Origin: JAWKNZ01 sp041391425
GTDB lineage: Bacteria > Bdellovibrionota_B > Oligoflexia > Oligoflexales > JAWKNZ01
Direction of reading: 5' to 3'
Assembly (NCBI GenBank): GCA_041391425.1
Contig: JAWKNZ010000006.1
Coordinates: forward strand, 62,001 to 126,000
Length of the DNA: 64,000 nucleotides
Shown here: positions 1-8,790 of the stretch, one piece after another
Numbering within the stretch: the first letter of the stretch is position 1
Layout of the letters: every line of letters begins with the position of its first letter
Notes under the pieces: generated by a model
The model's input: only the letters and a program-made list of their open reading frames with translations
What the model was told of the DNA's origin: nothing
The model's database searches: none
Translations under genes and position numbers: made by a program

Positions 1-388
1 TATGGCAGAGCTTCAAGAAGAGTTGGGAATGGCTATTCTGATGATAACTCACGATCTAGGCGTAGTGGCAGAAGTCTGTGATTATGTGTTAGTTATGTAT
101 GCTGGAAGAATTGTTGAACAAGCACCTGTCAAAGATATTTTCACCAATCCCCAACATCCATACACTATTGGATTATTGAATTCGATTCCTAAACTCGGAA
201 AAAAAGTAGAATTGTTACCAACCATAGCTGGAACTGTGCCAAGTCTTGCTGAACTCGGTTCGGGATGTCACTTCTACGGAAGATGTTCTGAAGCTTTGAA
301 TAAATGCGAACAAAATAATCCTCCCATGCTGGAATATGGCAAATCACATTGTGCAGCTTGTTGGAATAGACAGCCAGAAATACTCTGA
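1..388 (+). CDS. Oligopeptide/dipeptide ABC transporter ATP-binding protein, OppD/DppD-like (3' part only)
   Basis: Only the last 128 or so residues are in the window; the nucleotide-binding core with the Walker A site lies upstream. What is visible begins just before the H-loop (ITHDLGVVAEVCD). It continues into the C-terminal oligopeptide-transporter region with the NPQHPYTIGLL motif and a Cys-containing tail (GCHFYGRCSEA...C) that may bind an iron-sulfur cluster, as in related transporters. It powers peptide import at the inner membrane together with the OppF-like protein encoded 8 bases downstream. The ATG at position 2 is internal, not the true start. OppD and DppD cannot be told apart from this fragment. 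Confidence 0.9.
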   Translation, partial: MAELQEELGMAILMITHDLGVVAEVCDYVLVMYAGRIVEQAPVKDIFTNPQHPYTIGLLNSIPKLGKKVELLPTIAGTVPSLAELGSGCHFYGRCSEALNKCEQNNPPMLEYGKSHCAACWNRQPEIL

Positions 389-396
389 GGAAAATT

Positions 397-1374
397 ATGC
401 AACAACCATTACTAGAAATTAAAAATTTAAAGAAGCACTTTCCTATCAAAAGCGGGCTATTTGGTCGAGAAAAAGAACGTGTTTATGCAGTTGATGGTGT
501 TTCTTTTTCACTGAAAAAGGGCGAAACCATAGGTTTGGTAGGTGAGTCTGGTTGTGGCAAGTCAACCCTTGGACGTACAATATTAAAGTTATATGAGCCC
601 ACAGATGGCTCTATTATTTTCGATGGAGAAGACATCACAAATTTATCGCTATCAAAAATGCGCCAAAAGCGTAAAGACTTACAAATTGTCTTTCAAGATC
701 CATTTTCAAGTCTGAATCCTAGAATGACAGTTGGTAATATCATCGCAGAACCAATGAAAATTCACGGACTAGGCAACCGACAAGAAATTGAAAATTCTGT
801 CAGAGAGACTTTGCATGTAGTCGGATTAGGAGAAGATGCTGCTTCTAAGTTTCCACATGAATTTTCTGGTGGGCAAAGGCAGCGAATTGGGATTGCTAGA
901 GCATTAGCATTAAAACCCAAATTAATTATCGCTGATGAGCCCGTCAGCGCTTTAGACGTTTCAATTCAATCACAAATCCTTAACCTTCTAGTTGAACTAA
1001 AAAAGAAATTTGAGCTCTCTTACGTATTCATAGCACATGATTTAGCTGTAATAGAGCATATCAGTGATATCGTAGCTGTCATGTATTTAGGGAAAATAGT
1101 CGAGCTTACATCTGCAGAACAGCTTTATGCAGAGCCAAAGCATCCATATACACAAGCACTAATCTCCGCTATCCCAGTACCAGAATTTTTAGGAAAGAAG
1201 AAAGCCAAACAAATTTTGACGGGAGACGTCCCTAGCCCCATCAATCCGCCAGTAGGCTGCCATTTTAACCCCAGATGCCCGCTTGCAACTGAAAAGTGTC
1301 GAATCGAGCAGCCAGTAGCCAGAAATTTAGGTACAAGTAATCATCCACACTTAGTAGCATGTCACTATGCATAG
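397..1374 (+). CDS. oppF: Oligopeptide/dipeptide ABC transporter ATP-binding protein, OppF/DppF-like
   Basis: This is a full-length (325 aa) ABC ATPase with Walker A GESGCGKST (49-57), signature SGGQRQR (157-163), Walker B LIIADEP (176-182) and H-loop IAHDLAVI. The C-terminal oligopeptide domain contains HPYTQALISAIP and CHFNPRCP. It is the partner ATPase of the preceding OppD-like protein, starts 8 nt after its stop, and together they energise uptake of peptides, possibly including cell-wall peptides. The ATG follows GAGGAAA, a good ribosome site. Substrate specificity (oligopeptide, dipeptide or murein peptide) cannot be read from the ATPase. Confidence 0.92.
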   Translation: MQQPLLEIKNLKKHFPIKSGLFGREKERVYAVDGVSFSLKKGETIGLVGESGCGKSTLGRTILKLYEPTDGSIIFDGEDITNLSLSKMRQKRKDLQIVFQDPFSSLNPRMTVGNIIAEPMKIHGLGNRQEIENSVRETLHVVGLGEDAASKFPHEFSGGQRQRIGIARALALKPKLIIADEPVSALDVSIQSQILNLLVELKKKFELSYVFIAHDLAVIEHISDIVAVMYLGKIVELTSAEQLYAEPKHPYTQALISAIPVPEFLGKKKAKQILTGDVPSPINPPVGCHFNPRCPLATEKCRIEQPVARNLGTSNHPHLVACHYA

Positions 1375-2479
1375 AAAAGACGAAATGATTAATAATAGTG
1401 AAAATCCTAATAATAGATGTAATAAAAAAATCGCATTAACTGGCGGTGGTAGCGCCGGCCACGTAATGCTTCACATAGCATTGTTACCTGAGATGCAGCA
1501 ACGTGGATGGGATATCTATTATATAGGGTCAAAAGGAATTGAAAAAAAAATTATAGAAAAGACGAATATACCTTTTTACACTATTGCAACCGGTAAACTC
1601 AGACGTTATTTTTCTATCCATAATTTTTTAGATATATTTAAAATTTTTCTTGGACTAATTCAGTGCTTAAAAATCTTCATTTTTCATCGCCCAAATATCC
1701 TTTTTTCAAAAGGAGGATTTGTTAGCGTACCACCAGCTATTGCAGCATGGTTGTTGAAAATTCCCGTCATCACACATGAATCAGATGTGACGCCAGGGTT
1801 GGCAAATCGCATTCTACTTTATTTTTCGAAGCGTATGCTTTATTCCTTTCCAGAAACCAATCGCTATCTTCCAAAACGAAAATCTGAATTTGTAGGGTCG
1901 GTCGTTCGAGATGAGCTACTAACAGGTGAGAAAAAAAAGGGACTTCAGTATTGTAGCTTTGATGCAGATGACCTCCGCCCTATTGTTTTAATAATGGGAG
2001 GAAGCCAAGGGGCAGAGAAAATAAACAGGGTTATCGAACAGTCTTTGGCTGAGCTTAATAAAGCATATCGAATCATACACATTGCAGGAAAAGGAAAACG
2101 CAATTCACACCCCAATAGCAATTCGTATGTTTCCTTTGAATTCGTAAGTGATGAGCTAAAACACTTATTTGCTGCATGCGATATGGTAATCAGCAGAGCT
2201 GGCGCCAATTCAATTTTCGAGATACTCGCATTAAAAAAACCTATGCTATTAATTCCTCTTGACGTTGGCAGCCGAGGAGATCAGATAATTAATGCAAAAA
2301 GCTTTCAAAAGAATCACTGGGCCATGATCCTCTCAGAAAGAAAGCTCAACCAAAGGACTCTATTAGAAAGCCTTAATGCACTCAAAAGGGAAGCTCCAGA
2401 GATGATAAGTGCTCAAATGAAACATTCTTCTAGCTTATCAAAGGAGAGAATTTTTGAAGTCATTGAAACCTACCTATAA
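1367..2479 (+). CDS. murG: MurG-type UDP-GlcNAc : undecaprenyl-PP-MurNAc-pentapeptide GlcNAc transferase
   Basis: This 370-aa GT28 glycosyltransferase would convert lipid I to lipid II at the inner face of the inner membrane. Visible motifs are GGGSAGH (about 26-32, glycine-rich loop), FSKGGFVSVPPAIAA, THESDVTPGLANRI, IMGGSQGAEKIN and SRAGANSIFE. The GKLRRYFSIHNFLD stretch and the HESD motif resemble the Firmicutes MurG subgroup more than the usual proteobacterial enzyme. It is not in a division/cell-wall cluster but overlaps the end of oppF by 8 nt, so it is probably co-transcribed with the peptide transporter. Another ATG at 1385 is a possible start. A second MurG elsewhere in the genome is likely (inference). 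Confidence 0.88.
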   Translation: MHRKDEMINNSENPNNRCNKKIALTGGGSAGHVMLHIALLPEMQQRGWDIYYIGSKGIEKKIIEKTNIPFYTIATGKLRRYFSIHNFLDIFKIFLGLIQCLKIFIFHRPNILFSKGGFVSVPPAIAAWLLKIPVITHESDVTPGLANRILLYFSKRMLYSFPETNRYLPKRKSEFVGSVVRDELLTGEKKKGLQYCSFDADDLRPIVLIMGGSQGAEKINRVIEQSLAELNKAYRIIHIAGKGKRNSHPNSNSYVSFEFVSDELKHLFAACDMVISRAGANSIFEILALKKPMLLIPLDVGSRGDQIINAKSFQKNHWAMILSERKLNQRTLLESLNALKREAPEMISAQMKHSSSLSKERIFEVIETYL

Positions 2480-2791
2480 CCCTGCCGTACGTATTTTACT
2501 GCGTATTGGATAACATCTAGTCAATATGCACAGATTTTGACAACGGATTTTAAGAGGCAATTGGGAGACAAGAATTTTTCTAATGATATAAGGCGATTAC
2601 ATGAATTTTTTTGAAGTAATTCCTTGGAATAGAATTTGCTGTGTAATTTTCAGAAAATAGAGGCGGTACCTATCCCTGCCAAGAATTGCATGTTTCCATT
2701 CTAAAAAATTTTGACGATCAATGGCTTTAGAAACTCAACTAATTTACTCAAAACTCTAAAAATCCAACCTTCTGTTGAGAAAGTTTCGACA
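2480..2791. other. Intergenic region upstream of the MltD-like gene
   Basis: AT-rich spacer. In-frame coding extends back to a TTG at 2711, but the signal-anchor and a GAGAAAG site point to the ATG at 2792 as the start. No RNA gene, repeat or clear terminator was seen. Confidence 0.4.
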
Positions 2792-4252
2792 ATGAAAAAT
2801 ATTAGTGAAAGTAAGGTAAAACATATAGTGATTTTGGCTATATCGTTAGCTCTACTAAATTACGCGGTCGGTAAATTTTCTAAATATAATAAGCAGAAAA
2901 TGTCAGCAGCACAACCTGCGATTATTTCTTCAGATGAAGGATTAAATGAGGGTATCAGCCCTTCTAAGAGTGAGGCACCCTCTATTAAAAAAATTAAAGG
3001 TGTATCTGAACTTGAAGAACCTTCTCGCTATTTTCTAGATATTACTTCCCAAACTGAGATGAACTATGAGTGTCTGCCAATAGTGGTCGAAAAGAAACCT
3101 AAATACGATATTGATTTTTTGCATTGTAGTGATGCTGCACTTGAGCAGGACGGTAAGTCTATTGAATTGACGAAAAATTTTCGAGTCACTGAGATGTTAG
3201 CTCGTCGTTATAATTTCTGGCGCCGGGTATATTCACATTTTTCCTCCAATCAATATTTGCTACATTTGGCTGAGTATCCGGAAGTAGTTTTGGAGATTTA
3301 TGACTTATCTAAAGTTAGTGATCTTGATTATCATCAAAAACGAAAGTTAGTGAGAAAAATTTCGCAGAAGAGAAAATATTATTATCGTAAATTATTTAAA
3401 AAGCTTCACAAACACCGTAATGATGATCTTAATAGCTTTAGCCCTGATATGCAAAGAATCGCTAGATTAATGGGGCATATTAGCAATAAGAAAAAATATC
3501 GAATCGCTTCATTGTCCATACGCACTCAAACTGGGCAAAGAAATTATATTGAAAAAGGTTTGACGCAGGCATCAAAATATATTTCAGCGATTGAAAGTGA
3601 ATTTAAAAAAGTGGGCATACCTAGTGAAATTTCGCGTCTAGCATTTGTTGAATCTTCATTTAACTTACAGGCTCATTCTAAGGCAGGTGCATCTGGAGTA
3701 TTTCAAATAATGCCAAGTACTGGGCATCAATATTTAAAAATAAAAACAGGTATTGACGAGCGTAATGATCCCATAAAAGCCGCGAGAGCAGCAGCCAAAT
3801 TGTTACAGTTAAATTATAAAATAACAAAAAGATGGCCCTTAGCCATTACTGCCTATAATCATGGTGTTGGCAGTATTAAGAGAGCTGTGAAAAAAACAGG
3901 AAGCTATGAAATTGATGTCATTATTGATCGTTATAATCATAACAGCTTTGGTTTTGCTTCAAAGAATTTCTATGCTGAGTTTCTCGCTATGCTCGGAACT
4001 TTACATGAAGCACATTTATTATTTCCAGGCAACCTCCGCTATGATCCTCTGGCTTTTGATACAGTTAAATTACCGAGAACATATTCGATGCATACCATAA
4101 GAAAAAAATATGGTGTTACAAATCAGCAGATCGAAGAGCTGAATCCTGATATTTCCGATTGGTATATTAAACGGGGAGGTGTTTTACCCAAGGGCTTTGA
4201 CCTAAAAGTACCAGTTGAGAAAGAGTCTGATATTTCTTTGTCAAAGTCATAA
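2792..4252 (+). CDS. Membrane-bound lytic murein transglycosylase, MltD-like (SLT domain plus LysM)
   Basis: The protein (486 aa from ATG 2792) has one N-terminal membrane segment (about 10-27), a basic helical middle region, an SLT (family 1) domain and a C-terminal LysM-like repeat (from about 430, YSMHTIRKKYGVTNQQIEELNP). The SLT signature is clear: SRLAFVESSFN with catalytic Glu287, then SGVFQIMPSTGHQY and AITAYNHGVGSI. The enzyme cleaves MurNAc-GlcNAc bonds in peptidoglycan, forming 1,6-anhydroMurNAc, in the periplasm. It resembles MltD but is anchored by a helix instead of a lipoprotein signal. A TTG at 2711 would add 27 residues before the membrane segment and is less likely. Confidence 0.88.
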   Translation: MKNISESKVKHIVILAISLALLNYAVGKFSKYNKQKMSAAQPAIISSDEGLNEGISPSKSEAPSIKKIKGVSELEEPSRYFLDITSQTEMNYECLPIVVEKKPKYDIDFLHCSDAALEQDGKSIELTKNFRVTEMLARRYNFWRRVYSHFSSNQYLLHLAEYPEVVLEIYDLSKVSDLDYHQKRKLVRKISQKRKYYYRKLFKKLHKHRNDDLNSFSPDMQRIARLMGHISNKKKYRIASLSIRTQTGQRNYIEKGLTQASKYISAIESEFKKVGIPSEISRLAFVESSFNLQAHSKAGASGVFQIMPSTGHQYLKIKTGIDERNDPIKAARAAAKLLQLNYKITKRWPLAITAYNHGVGSIKRAVKKTGSYEIDVIIDRYNHNSFGFASKNFYAEFLAMLGTLHEAHLLFPGNLRYDPLAFDTVKLPRTYSMHTIRKKYGVTNQQIEELNPDISDWYIKRGGVLPKGFDLKVPVEKESDISLSKS

Positions 4253-4451
4253 TTTCAGCTGAGTGGGTTGGAGTCAATGACTTGGATGATTTACTGTTAA
4301 TAAATTAATGGGTTAAAATGATCAGTATTCTTGTATTAACTAGTTTACATATTATTTCATAGCTATAAAATATGATAGCCGAATGAGCATCCTTGCAGTA
4401 TACTTACCATGTATTTTAGTATTTTCTTGGTAATCCAAAGTTTAAAATTAC

Positions 4452-5105
4452 GTGAAAAAATTTTTTGAAAAAATCTTTATAAGAGTCATTTATTCTTTTA
4501 TCTATATTTTGTATAAAACATGCAGAATCACCCATAACAATCTAGAAAATAGAGATCTTGCAAAGTCTTCCCATAAACAAGGTAGCTACTTGCTAGCGTG
4601 TTGGCATGAGCATGTTATTATGATTATTCTTTCTCAGAGGGGCGTGCCATTTCATCCTAGTGTAAGTCGATCATCCTCAGGCAAAATAGTCGCTTATGTA
4701 TGTAGAAAATTTGGGTATTTTCCAATACTGGGAAGTGCAGATAGAGAAGGCATGGATAAAGGAGGAACAAAGGCTCTTTTTACTATGTTAAGGAGTTTAA
4801 AAAAGGGAAATCCTGTAGCGATAACGGTAGATGGTTCAATTGGTCCTCGAAGGATAGTAAAGCCTGGGATAATAGATTTAGCTAGGAAAACAGGAGCAAA
4901 TATTTTACCGGTATATTGTGTTTGCACCAAATATTGGGAACTTAATACATGGGATCGTTTAAAGATTCCTAAACCTTTTTCAAATATTACTATCCATTAT
5001 GGTCATCCTGTAACAATCGATAAAGAGACTAAAAGGGAAGATATGTCTGCCCTACAAAAAATGTTGGGCGCATCTATTAGTCATGTTGATGCATCACTGC
5101 TATAG
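4452..5105 (+). CDS. DUF374 lysophospholipid-acyltransferase-like protein
   Basis: This 217-aa protein starts at GTG. It has an N-terminal hydrophobic segment (about 8-22), then LLACWHEH (His52), SRSSSGKIVAYVCRKFGYFPILGSADREG and ITVDGSIGPRRIVKPGIIDLARKTGANILPVY. This is the diagnostic pattern of the DUF374 family (PF04028), distant relatives of the LPLAT acyltransferases, mostly found in Gram-negative bacteria. By analogy it may acylate a lipid A or envelope-lipid intermediate at the inner membrane, but the substrate of this family is not established. The ribosome binding site is weak and the gene stands alone between two spacers. Confidence 0.8.
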   Translation: MKKFFEKIFIRVIYSFIYILYKTCRITHNNLENRDLAKSSHKQGSYLLACWHEHVIMIILSQRGVPFHPSVSRSSSGKIVAYVCRKFGYFPILGSADREGMDKGGTKALFTMLRSLKKGNPVAITVDGSIGPRRIVKPGIIDLARKTGANILPVYCVCTKYWELNTWDRLKIPKPFSNITIHYGHPVTIDKETKREDMSALQKMLGASISHVDASLL

Positions 5106-5419
5106 AATCATAAATTCAGAAAGGCATTTCTAGTTATTTTAGTAGCTTCTACATGCTTAGTGTTTTTAAATTCTAGAAAAAATTTCTTCACAATTATGTC
5201 AACTCTGATATTTTTTGTACCTTGTACACTACAATCTATCTAATTTCTTAGAGTATATGCATTTGGGTATAAATCAGCCATGTCTTGTCTAATTTGCTAA
5301 TTTTATCAATATTTTTATGCGGTTAAAATCTTCGCTTTATGCTTGGAGCATTTAAAACCGTTAAATATCATATATTCAAATACGAGATTTTCAATATCTA
5401 TATATGGAAATAATGCATT
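5106..5419. other. AT-rich intergenic region
   Basis: No ORF with a ribosome site, no RNA gene and no strong hairpin-plus-U terminator was seen here. It presumably carries the promoter of the following outer-membrane protein gene. Confidence 0.4.
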
Positions 5420-6157
5420 TTGCACAAAAAAGAACGCAAAACTTATAGATTTGTCCAAAGAACTTTGTTGATCTTACTTTTTTTCAGTGCAATGAAATCT
5501 TTTGCTCTAGACTTTAATCTCTTTGGAGGACAGCAAAAGATCAAAAGTAATACCTTATTTACAAGTCAAGAAGGTGTTGGTTTCCAGTATATTGCAAGAG
5601 GACATTTTTCAATCGATAAAAGTGATACTATTGGCATAGATTTGGGAATTGGAGCAAGTTTATATCGTTTGAACTATGAGAGTATTGACAGTGACGTGAC
5701 TATTAATAGCAAAGGAACTTTCTATAGTGAATTTTTTGAGCCTACGCTGATAGTTGCGACTCCATCATATTTTTTTCGACTATATGCCGGATTCAGTTAT
5801 ATTTTTGCAAATTATTATTATCGAATGGACAAAAATATTTTGCAGTCTAGTGATGCAGCAAGCATTATTGAATCGCAGGTAACTTCTGTTCTTGATCTAA
5901 AATCAAATGGTCTCCGTGCCATTGTCGGAATAAGAATTGGCGGTCAGTTATTTGGTATGGTCGAAATAAGCGACTCTTATGAAACTCTTGAGATAAAAAA
6001 AGCCAAAATTTCATCAAGTAATAAGATAAATGGAGAAAAAGAAGCCGAGGATGTATATGACAGTGCTTACGAAAATTCATCTCGCGAATTAATCGGTAGG
6101 AAATTTAATTTTTCTACCAGATCTATCTTAATAGGTGTTGGATATAATTTATATTAG
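5420..6157 (+). CDS. Predicted outer-membrane beta-barrel protein
   Basis: This 245-aa protein starts with TTG after a GGA-containing site. It has a signal peptide (basic start, hydrophobic core LLILLFFSAM, cleavage after SFA near residue 29). The mature part shows alternating polar/hydrophobic stretches (FQYIARGHFSI, TIGIDLGIGASLYRLNY, FFRLYAGFSYIF) and ends in ...ILIGVGYNLY. A C-terminal aromatic residue after a strand-like segment is the usual BAM recognition signature. No family was recognised, and porin versus small OmpA/OmpW-type barrel cannot be decided. Confidence 0.65.
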   Translation: MHKKERKTYRFVQRTLLILLFFSAMKSFALDFNLFGGQQKIKSNTLFTSQEGVGFQYIARGHFSIDKSDTIGIDLGIGASLYRLNYESIDSDVTINSKGTFYSEFFEPTLIVATPSYFFRLYAGFSYIFANYYYRMDKNILQSSDAASIIESQVTSVLDLKSNGLRAIVGIRIGGQLFGMVEISDSYETLEIKKAKISSSNKINGEKEAEDVYDSAYENSSRELIGRKFNFSTRSILIGVGYNLY

Positions 6158-6196
6158 AAGCTTTCAAGATGTGGGAAATTAAAGTGTAAAAAATAT

Positions 6197-6362
6197 GTAA
6201 CTATTCAGCATATTTTTTTATCTGATCGATTCAAAGCCTTGACTGCCAGCCATCCTGAGTGAAGCGAAGGATCTATTTCGCAATTTCGAGATCCTTCGCT
6301 TCACTCAGGGTGACGATGTATCAAGCGACATATTGAAGGGAAAAGATACGCTGAATAGTTAC
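6197..6362 (+). mobile_element. MITE copy 1 with IS66-type ends
   Basis: This is a 166-bp non-coding element with terminal inverted repeats beginning GTAACTATTCAGC at both ends (left 6197, right end 6362). It is flanked by an identical 8-bp direct repeat AAAAATAT (6189-6196 and 6363-6370). The interior holds a long hairpin made from CCTGAGTGAAGCGAAGGATC and its complement. IS66-family elements typically have 5'-GTAA ends and 8-bp target duplications, so a transposase of that family acting in trans is the likely mover (inference). A second copy in inverted orientation lies at 9889-10035. Confidence 0.85.
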
Positions 6363-6435
6363 AAAAATATAATGAAGAAGCTTTTACTTTAAGTTGAACA
6401 GCAAGGCCATGCGCATTAAATAATCATTTAGGTTC

Positions 6436-7260
6436 TCAGGGTTCATTAGTCCAAGGAGGTTGATCTCCCAGCTCTTGGGCCGGATTTCTATCTAATGAAA
6501 GTAAGCGATCTTTCTCCAAATCTAAAAATATTTTCTGCTCATCTATTGCGCGTTCTACATTACTTGCTACGAGACTATTGCAGTGACTATAAGGTATGTA
6601 AGAAGATGCACTGCATAAGCTTCCTTTTAGATTGGCTTGATTGCTGGATATTAAATTTAACCATTCATCTAATGTTAGAGGGCCACTTGAGTCAATAGCT
6701 TGGTCAAGTGCAAAAATTTCTCCGTCGATAGAAGCTACTGGTACAATATGAAACCACCAATAAACTACTCCGCTAGGAGCATTAGTTGTTTGAGCTGATA
6801 ATTCTCCAAAGATATATAATTTTTTAAAATTTGAGTATCCCCAACCTGCTAACTTATGAATTGCAAGGTCGGATCGAACAAAGCAACCATCATCTGGATA
6901 GAGCCAGGAAATACGCCTGAGAAATCCTGGTTCTTTTTCAGTAGTTAAAAAACGATAGTCTCTTACTTGTTCAAATGCGGTTTGTAATTCCTCAATGCTG
7001 CCAAAGTCTTCCATGTTTGAAAAATCTAAATCTGCAATTGGACGTGCTAAACTTTTAACTGAGAGTGTATTGGTATAGCTTTCTAAAGCAATATCATTTA
7101 AATTATTTTTATATCTAGCTTCGGCATCTTCAAAACTTTCATTCGCATAACGTTTTTGGCTGTTATCAATGAATATACCGTCGGTTTGAATTTCTTTGTT
7201 TCCACAGTAACTGAGTGCTATGGAAAACATTAAATAAAGGAGTATCTTTTTCAAGGGCAA
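6436..7260 (-). CDS. Secreted lipoprotein with a protein-glutaminase-like (Gln deamidase) domain
   Basis: The C-terminal two thirds match the protein-glutaminase/Gln-deamidase pattern: YPDDGCFVRSDLAIHKL (Cys126), WWFHIVPVASIDG (His171) and FALDQAIDSSGPLTLDEWL (Asp186). This gives the Cys-His-Asp triad and order of Chryseobacterium protein glutaminase, which hydrolyses protein-bound glutamine to glutamate and releases ammonia. The TTG at 7260, preceded by AGGAG at 5-nt spacing, gives a compact signal peptide ending at Cys19, with a slightly atypical lipobox (LSYC). An ATG at 7299 would add 13 residues but has no ribosome site. The first 100 residues are acidic and may be a prodomain. Target proteins are unknown. 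Confidence 0.65.
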   Translation of the reverse strand: MPLKKILLYLMFSIALSYCGNKEIQTDGIFIDNSQKRYANESFEDAEARYKNNLNDIALESYTNTLSVKSLARPIADLDFSNMEDFGSIEELQTAFEQVRDYRFLTTEKEPGFLRRISWLYPDDGCFVRSDLAIHKLAGWGYSNFKKLYIFGELSAQTTNAPSGVVYWWFHIVPVASIDGEIFALDQAIDSSGPLTLDEWLNLISSNQANLKGSLCSASSYIPYSHCNSLVASNVERAIDEQKIFLDLEKDRLLSLDRNPAQELGDQPPWTNEP

Positions 7261-7335
7261 GTAAGCTCCTACATTAAACGAAATACCAACACGCTTCATT
7301 ATCTAATCAATTTGTATTTAGTAATAAGTATACGA

Positions 7336-8709
7336 TCAACATTCTACAATATTTACTGCTAGGCCGCCCCGTGAGGTTTCTTTATACTTAGATTTCATGT
7401 CTTTTCCAGTTTGCAACATTGTCGCAATTGCTTTATCTAGATGGACCTTGTGTTTGCCATCTCCCAAGATTGCCAATCTAGCTGCATTAATCGCTTTTAC
7501 TGCACCCATTGCGTTGCGCTCTATACACGGAACCTGTACCAGCCCACCGATAGGATCGCATGTTAAGCCTAAATTATGCTCGATACCTATCTCAGCTGCA
7601 TTTTCAACCTGCTGAGGTGTGCCGCCTAACACATCTGCAAGAGCTCCGGCTGCCATCGAACATGCAACTCCAATTTCACCTTGACAACCTACTTCGGCCC
7701 CAGATATGGAAGCATTTTTTTTGAAGAGGATACCTATAGCACCTGCTGTTAACAAAAAGCGATAAATCGCGCCTTCTGATTTGTCTCCTATAAATTTACG
7801 ATAATACGCCAGAACCGCAGGTATGATACCAGCGGCACCGTTGGTAGGTGCAGTGACAACTCTACCTCCTGATGCATTTTCTTCGCTCACAGCCAAAGCA
7901 TAAAGATTGACCCAGTCCATAGCATTAAATGGATCTTTATTCTGTGTGCGTGTGTTCTTGAGCCTTTGGTATAAAGCTGGAGCTCGACGCTTTAGCTTTA
8001 AGCTTCCGCTTAAAACTCCTTCTTGTTCTAGCCCACGCTGCATGCAAGCATCCATTGTATTCCAGATATTTAATAGATATTTTTTGGTCTCGCCTTCTGA
8101 ACGCCATGTGTTTTCATTTTCCATCATAATTTTTGGAATACTAAAACCTGTTTGATCGCAATAAGAAAGTAATTCTGAACCTGTGGAAAAAGGATACTTG
8201 ACTGGTGCTATGCTGGGCATATCACCACAAACTTCTTTTTCGATACCGTCCCAGACAAAGCCTCCACCGATTGAATAGTAATCACATGAGCATATAGTAA
8301 TCCCGGAAGTATTGAAAGATGTGAAGCGCATGCCGTTGGAGTGCATTGGTAATACTTTTTTGCGATGAAACACCAAATCGTCTTTTCGAGAAAAAGGGAT
8401 TTTATATATTCCAGAGAATCTAAAGCTCTCTTCGTCTAAAATCTCTTGATATCTGGACTCAAGGACATCTGGAGCTATATCTTCAGGCAAATTAGATTCA
8501 AGGCCAAGTAGTACTGCACGATCAGTCCGATGTCCAAGCCCAGTTAACCCTAAAGCGCCGAACAATTCAACTTTGACGCGGCTGACATTTTGCAGTTCTT
8601 CATCGGAGTGTTTCTCGATAAATAGCTTTGCAGCTCGCATTGGGCCTAATGTATGCGAGCTTGACGGGCCAATTCCAATAGAAAAAAGATCGACGATGCT
8701 AATAGTCAT
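7336..8709 (-). CDS. sdaA: L-serine dehydratase (L-serine ammonia-lyase), iron-sulfur type
   Basis: This 457-aa single-chain enzyme has the usual length for SdaA/SdaB. The N-terminal beta domain begins VDLFSIGIGPSSSHTLGPMRAAKLF. The alpha domain carries the cysteines that ligate the 4Fe-4S cluster (GCQGEIGVACSMAAGAL and LTCDPIGGLVQVPC) and the SRGGLAVN-type ending. It deaminates L-serine to pyruvate and ammonia in the cytoplasm. It lies between two genes for exported proteins on the same strand (spacings 75 and 81 nt), so co-transcription is possible but a functional link is not evident. Confidence 0.95.
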   Translation of the reverse strand: MTISIVDLFSIGIGPSSSHTLGPMRAAKLFIEKHSDEELQNVSRVKVELFGALGLTGLGHRTDRAVLLGLESNLPEDIAPDVLESRYQEILDEESFRFSGIYKIPFSRKDDLVFHRKKVLPMHSNGMRFTSFNTSGITICSCDYYSIGGGFVWDGIEKEVCGDMPSIAPVKYPFSTGSELLSYCDQTGFSIPKIMMENENTWRSEGETKKYLLNIWNTMDACMQRGLEQEGVLSGSLKLKRRAPALYQRLKNTRTQNKDPFNAMDWVNLYALAVSEENASGGRVVTAPTNGAAGIIPAVLAYYRKFIGDKSEGAIYRFLLTAGAIGILFKKNASISGAEVGCQGEIGVACSMAAGALADVLGGTPQQVENAAEIGIEHNLGLTCDPIGGLVQVPCIERNAMGAVKAINAARLAILGDGKHKVHLDKAIATMLQTGKDMKSKYKETSRGGLAVNIVEC

Positions 8710-8790
8710 ATATTATACTCGCAAATATATTCAATAAACACGCTATAGCTATTTATTTACGCCTTTTGGGTCCGGTATGTCAGACCTCTT

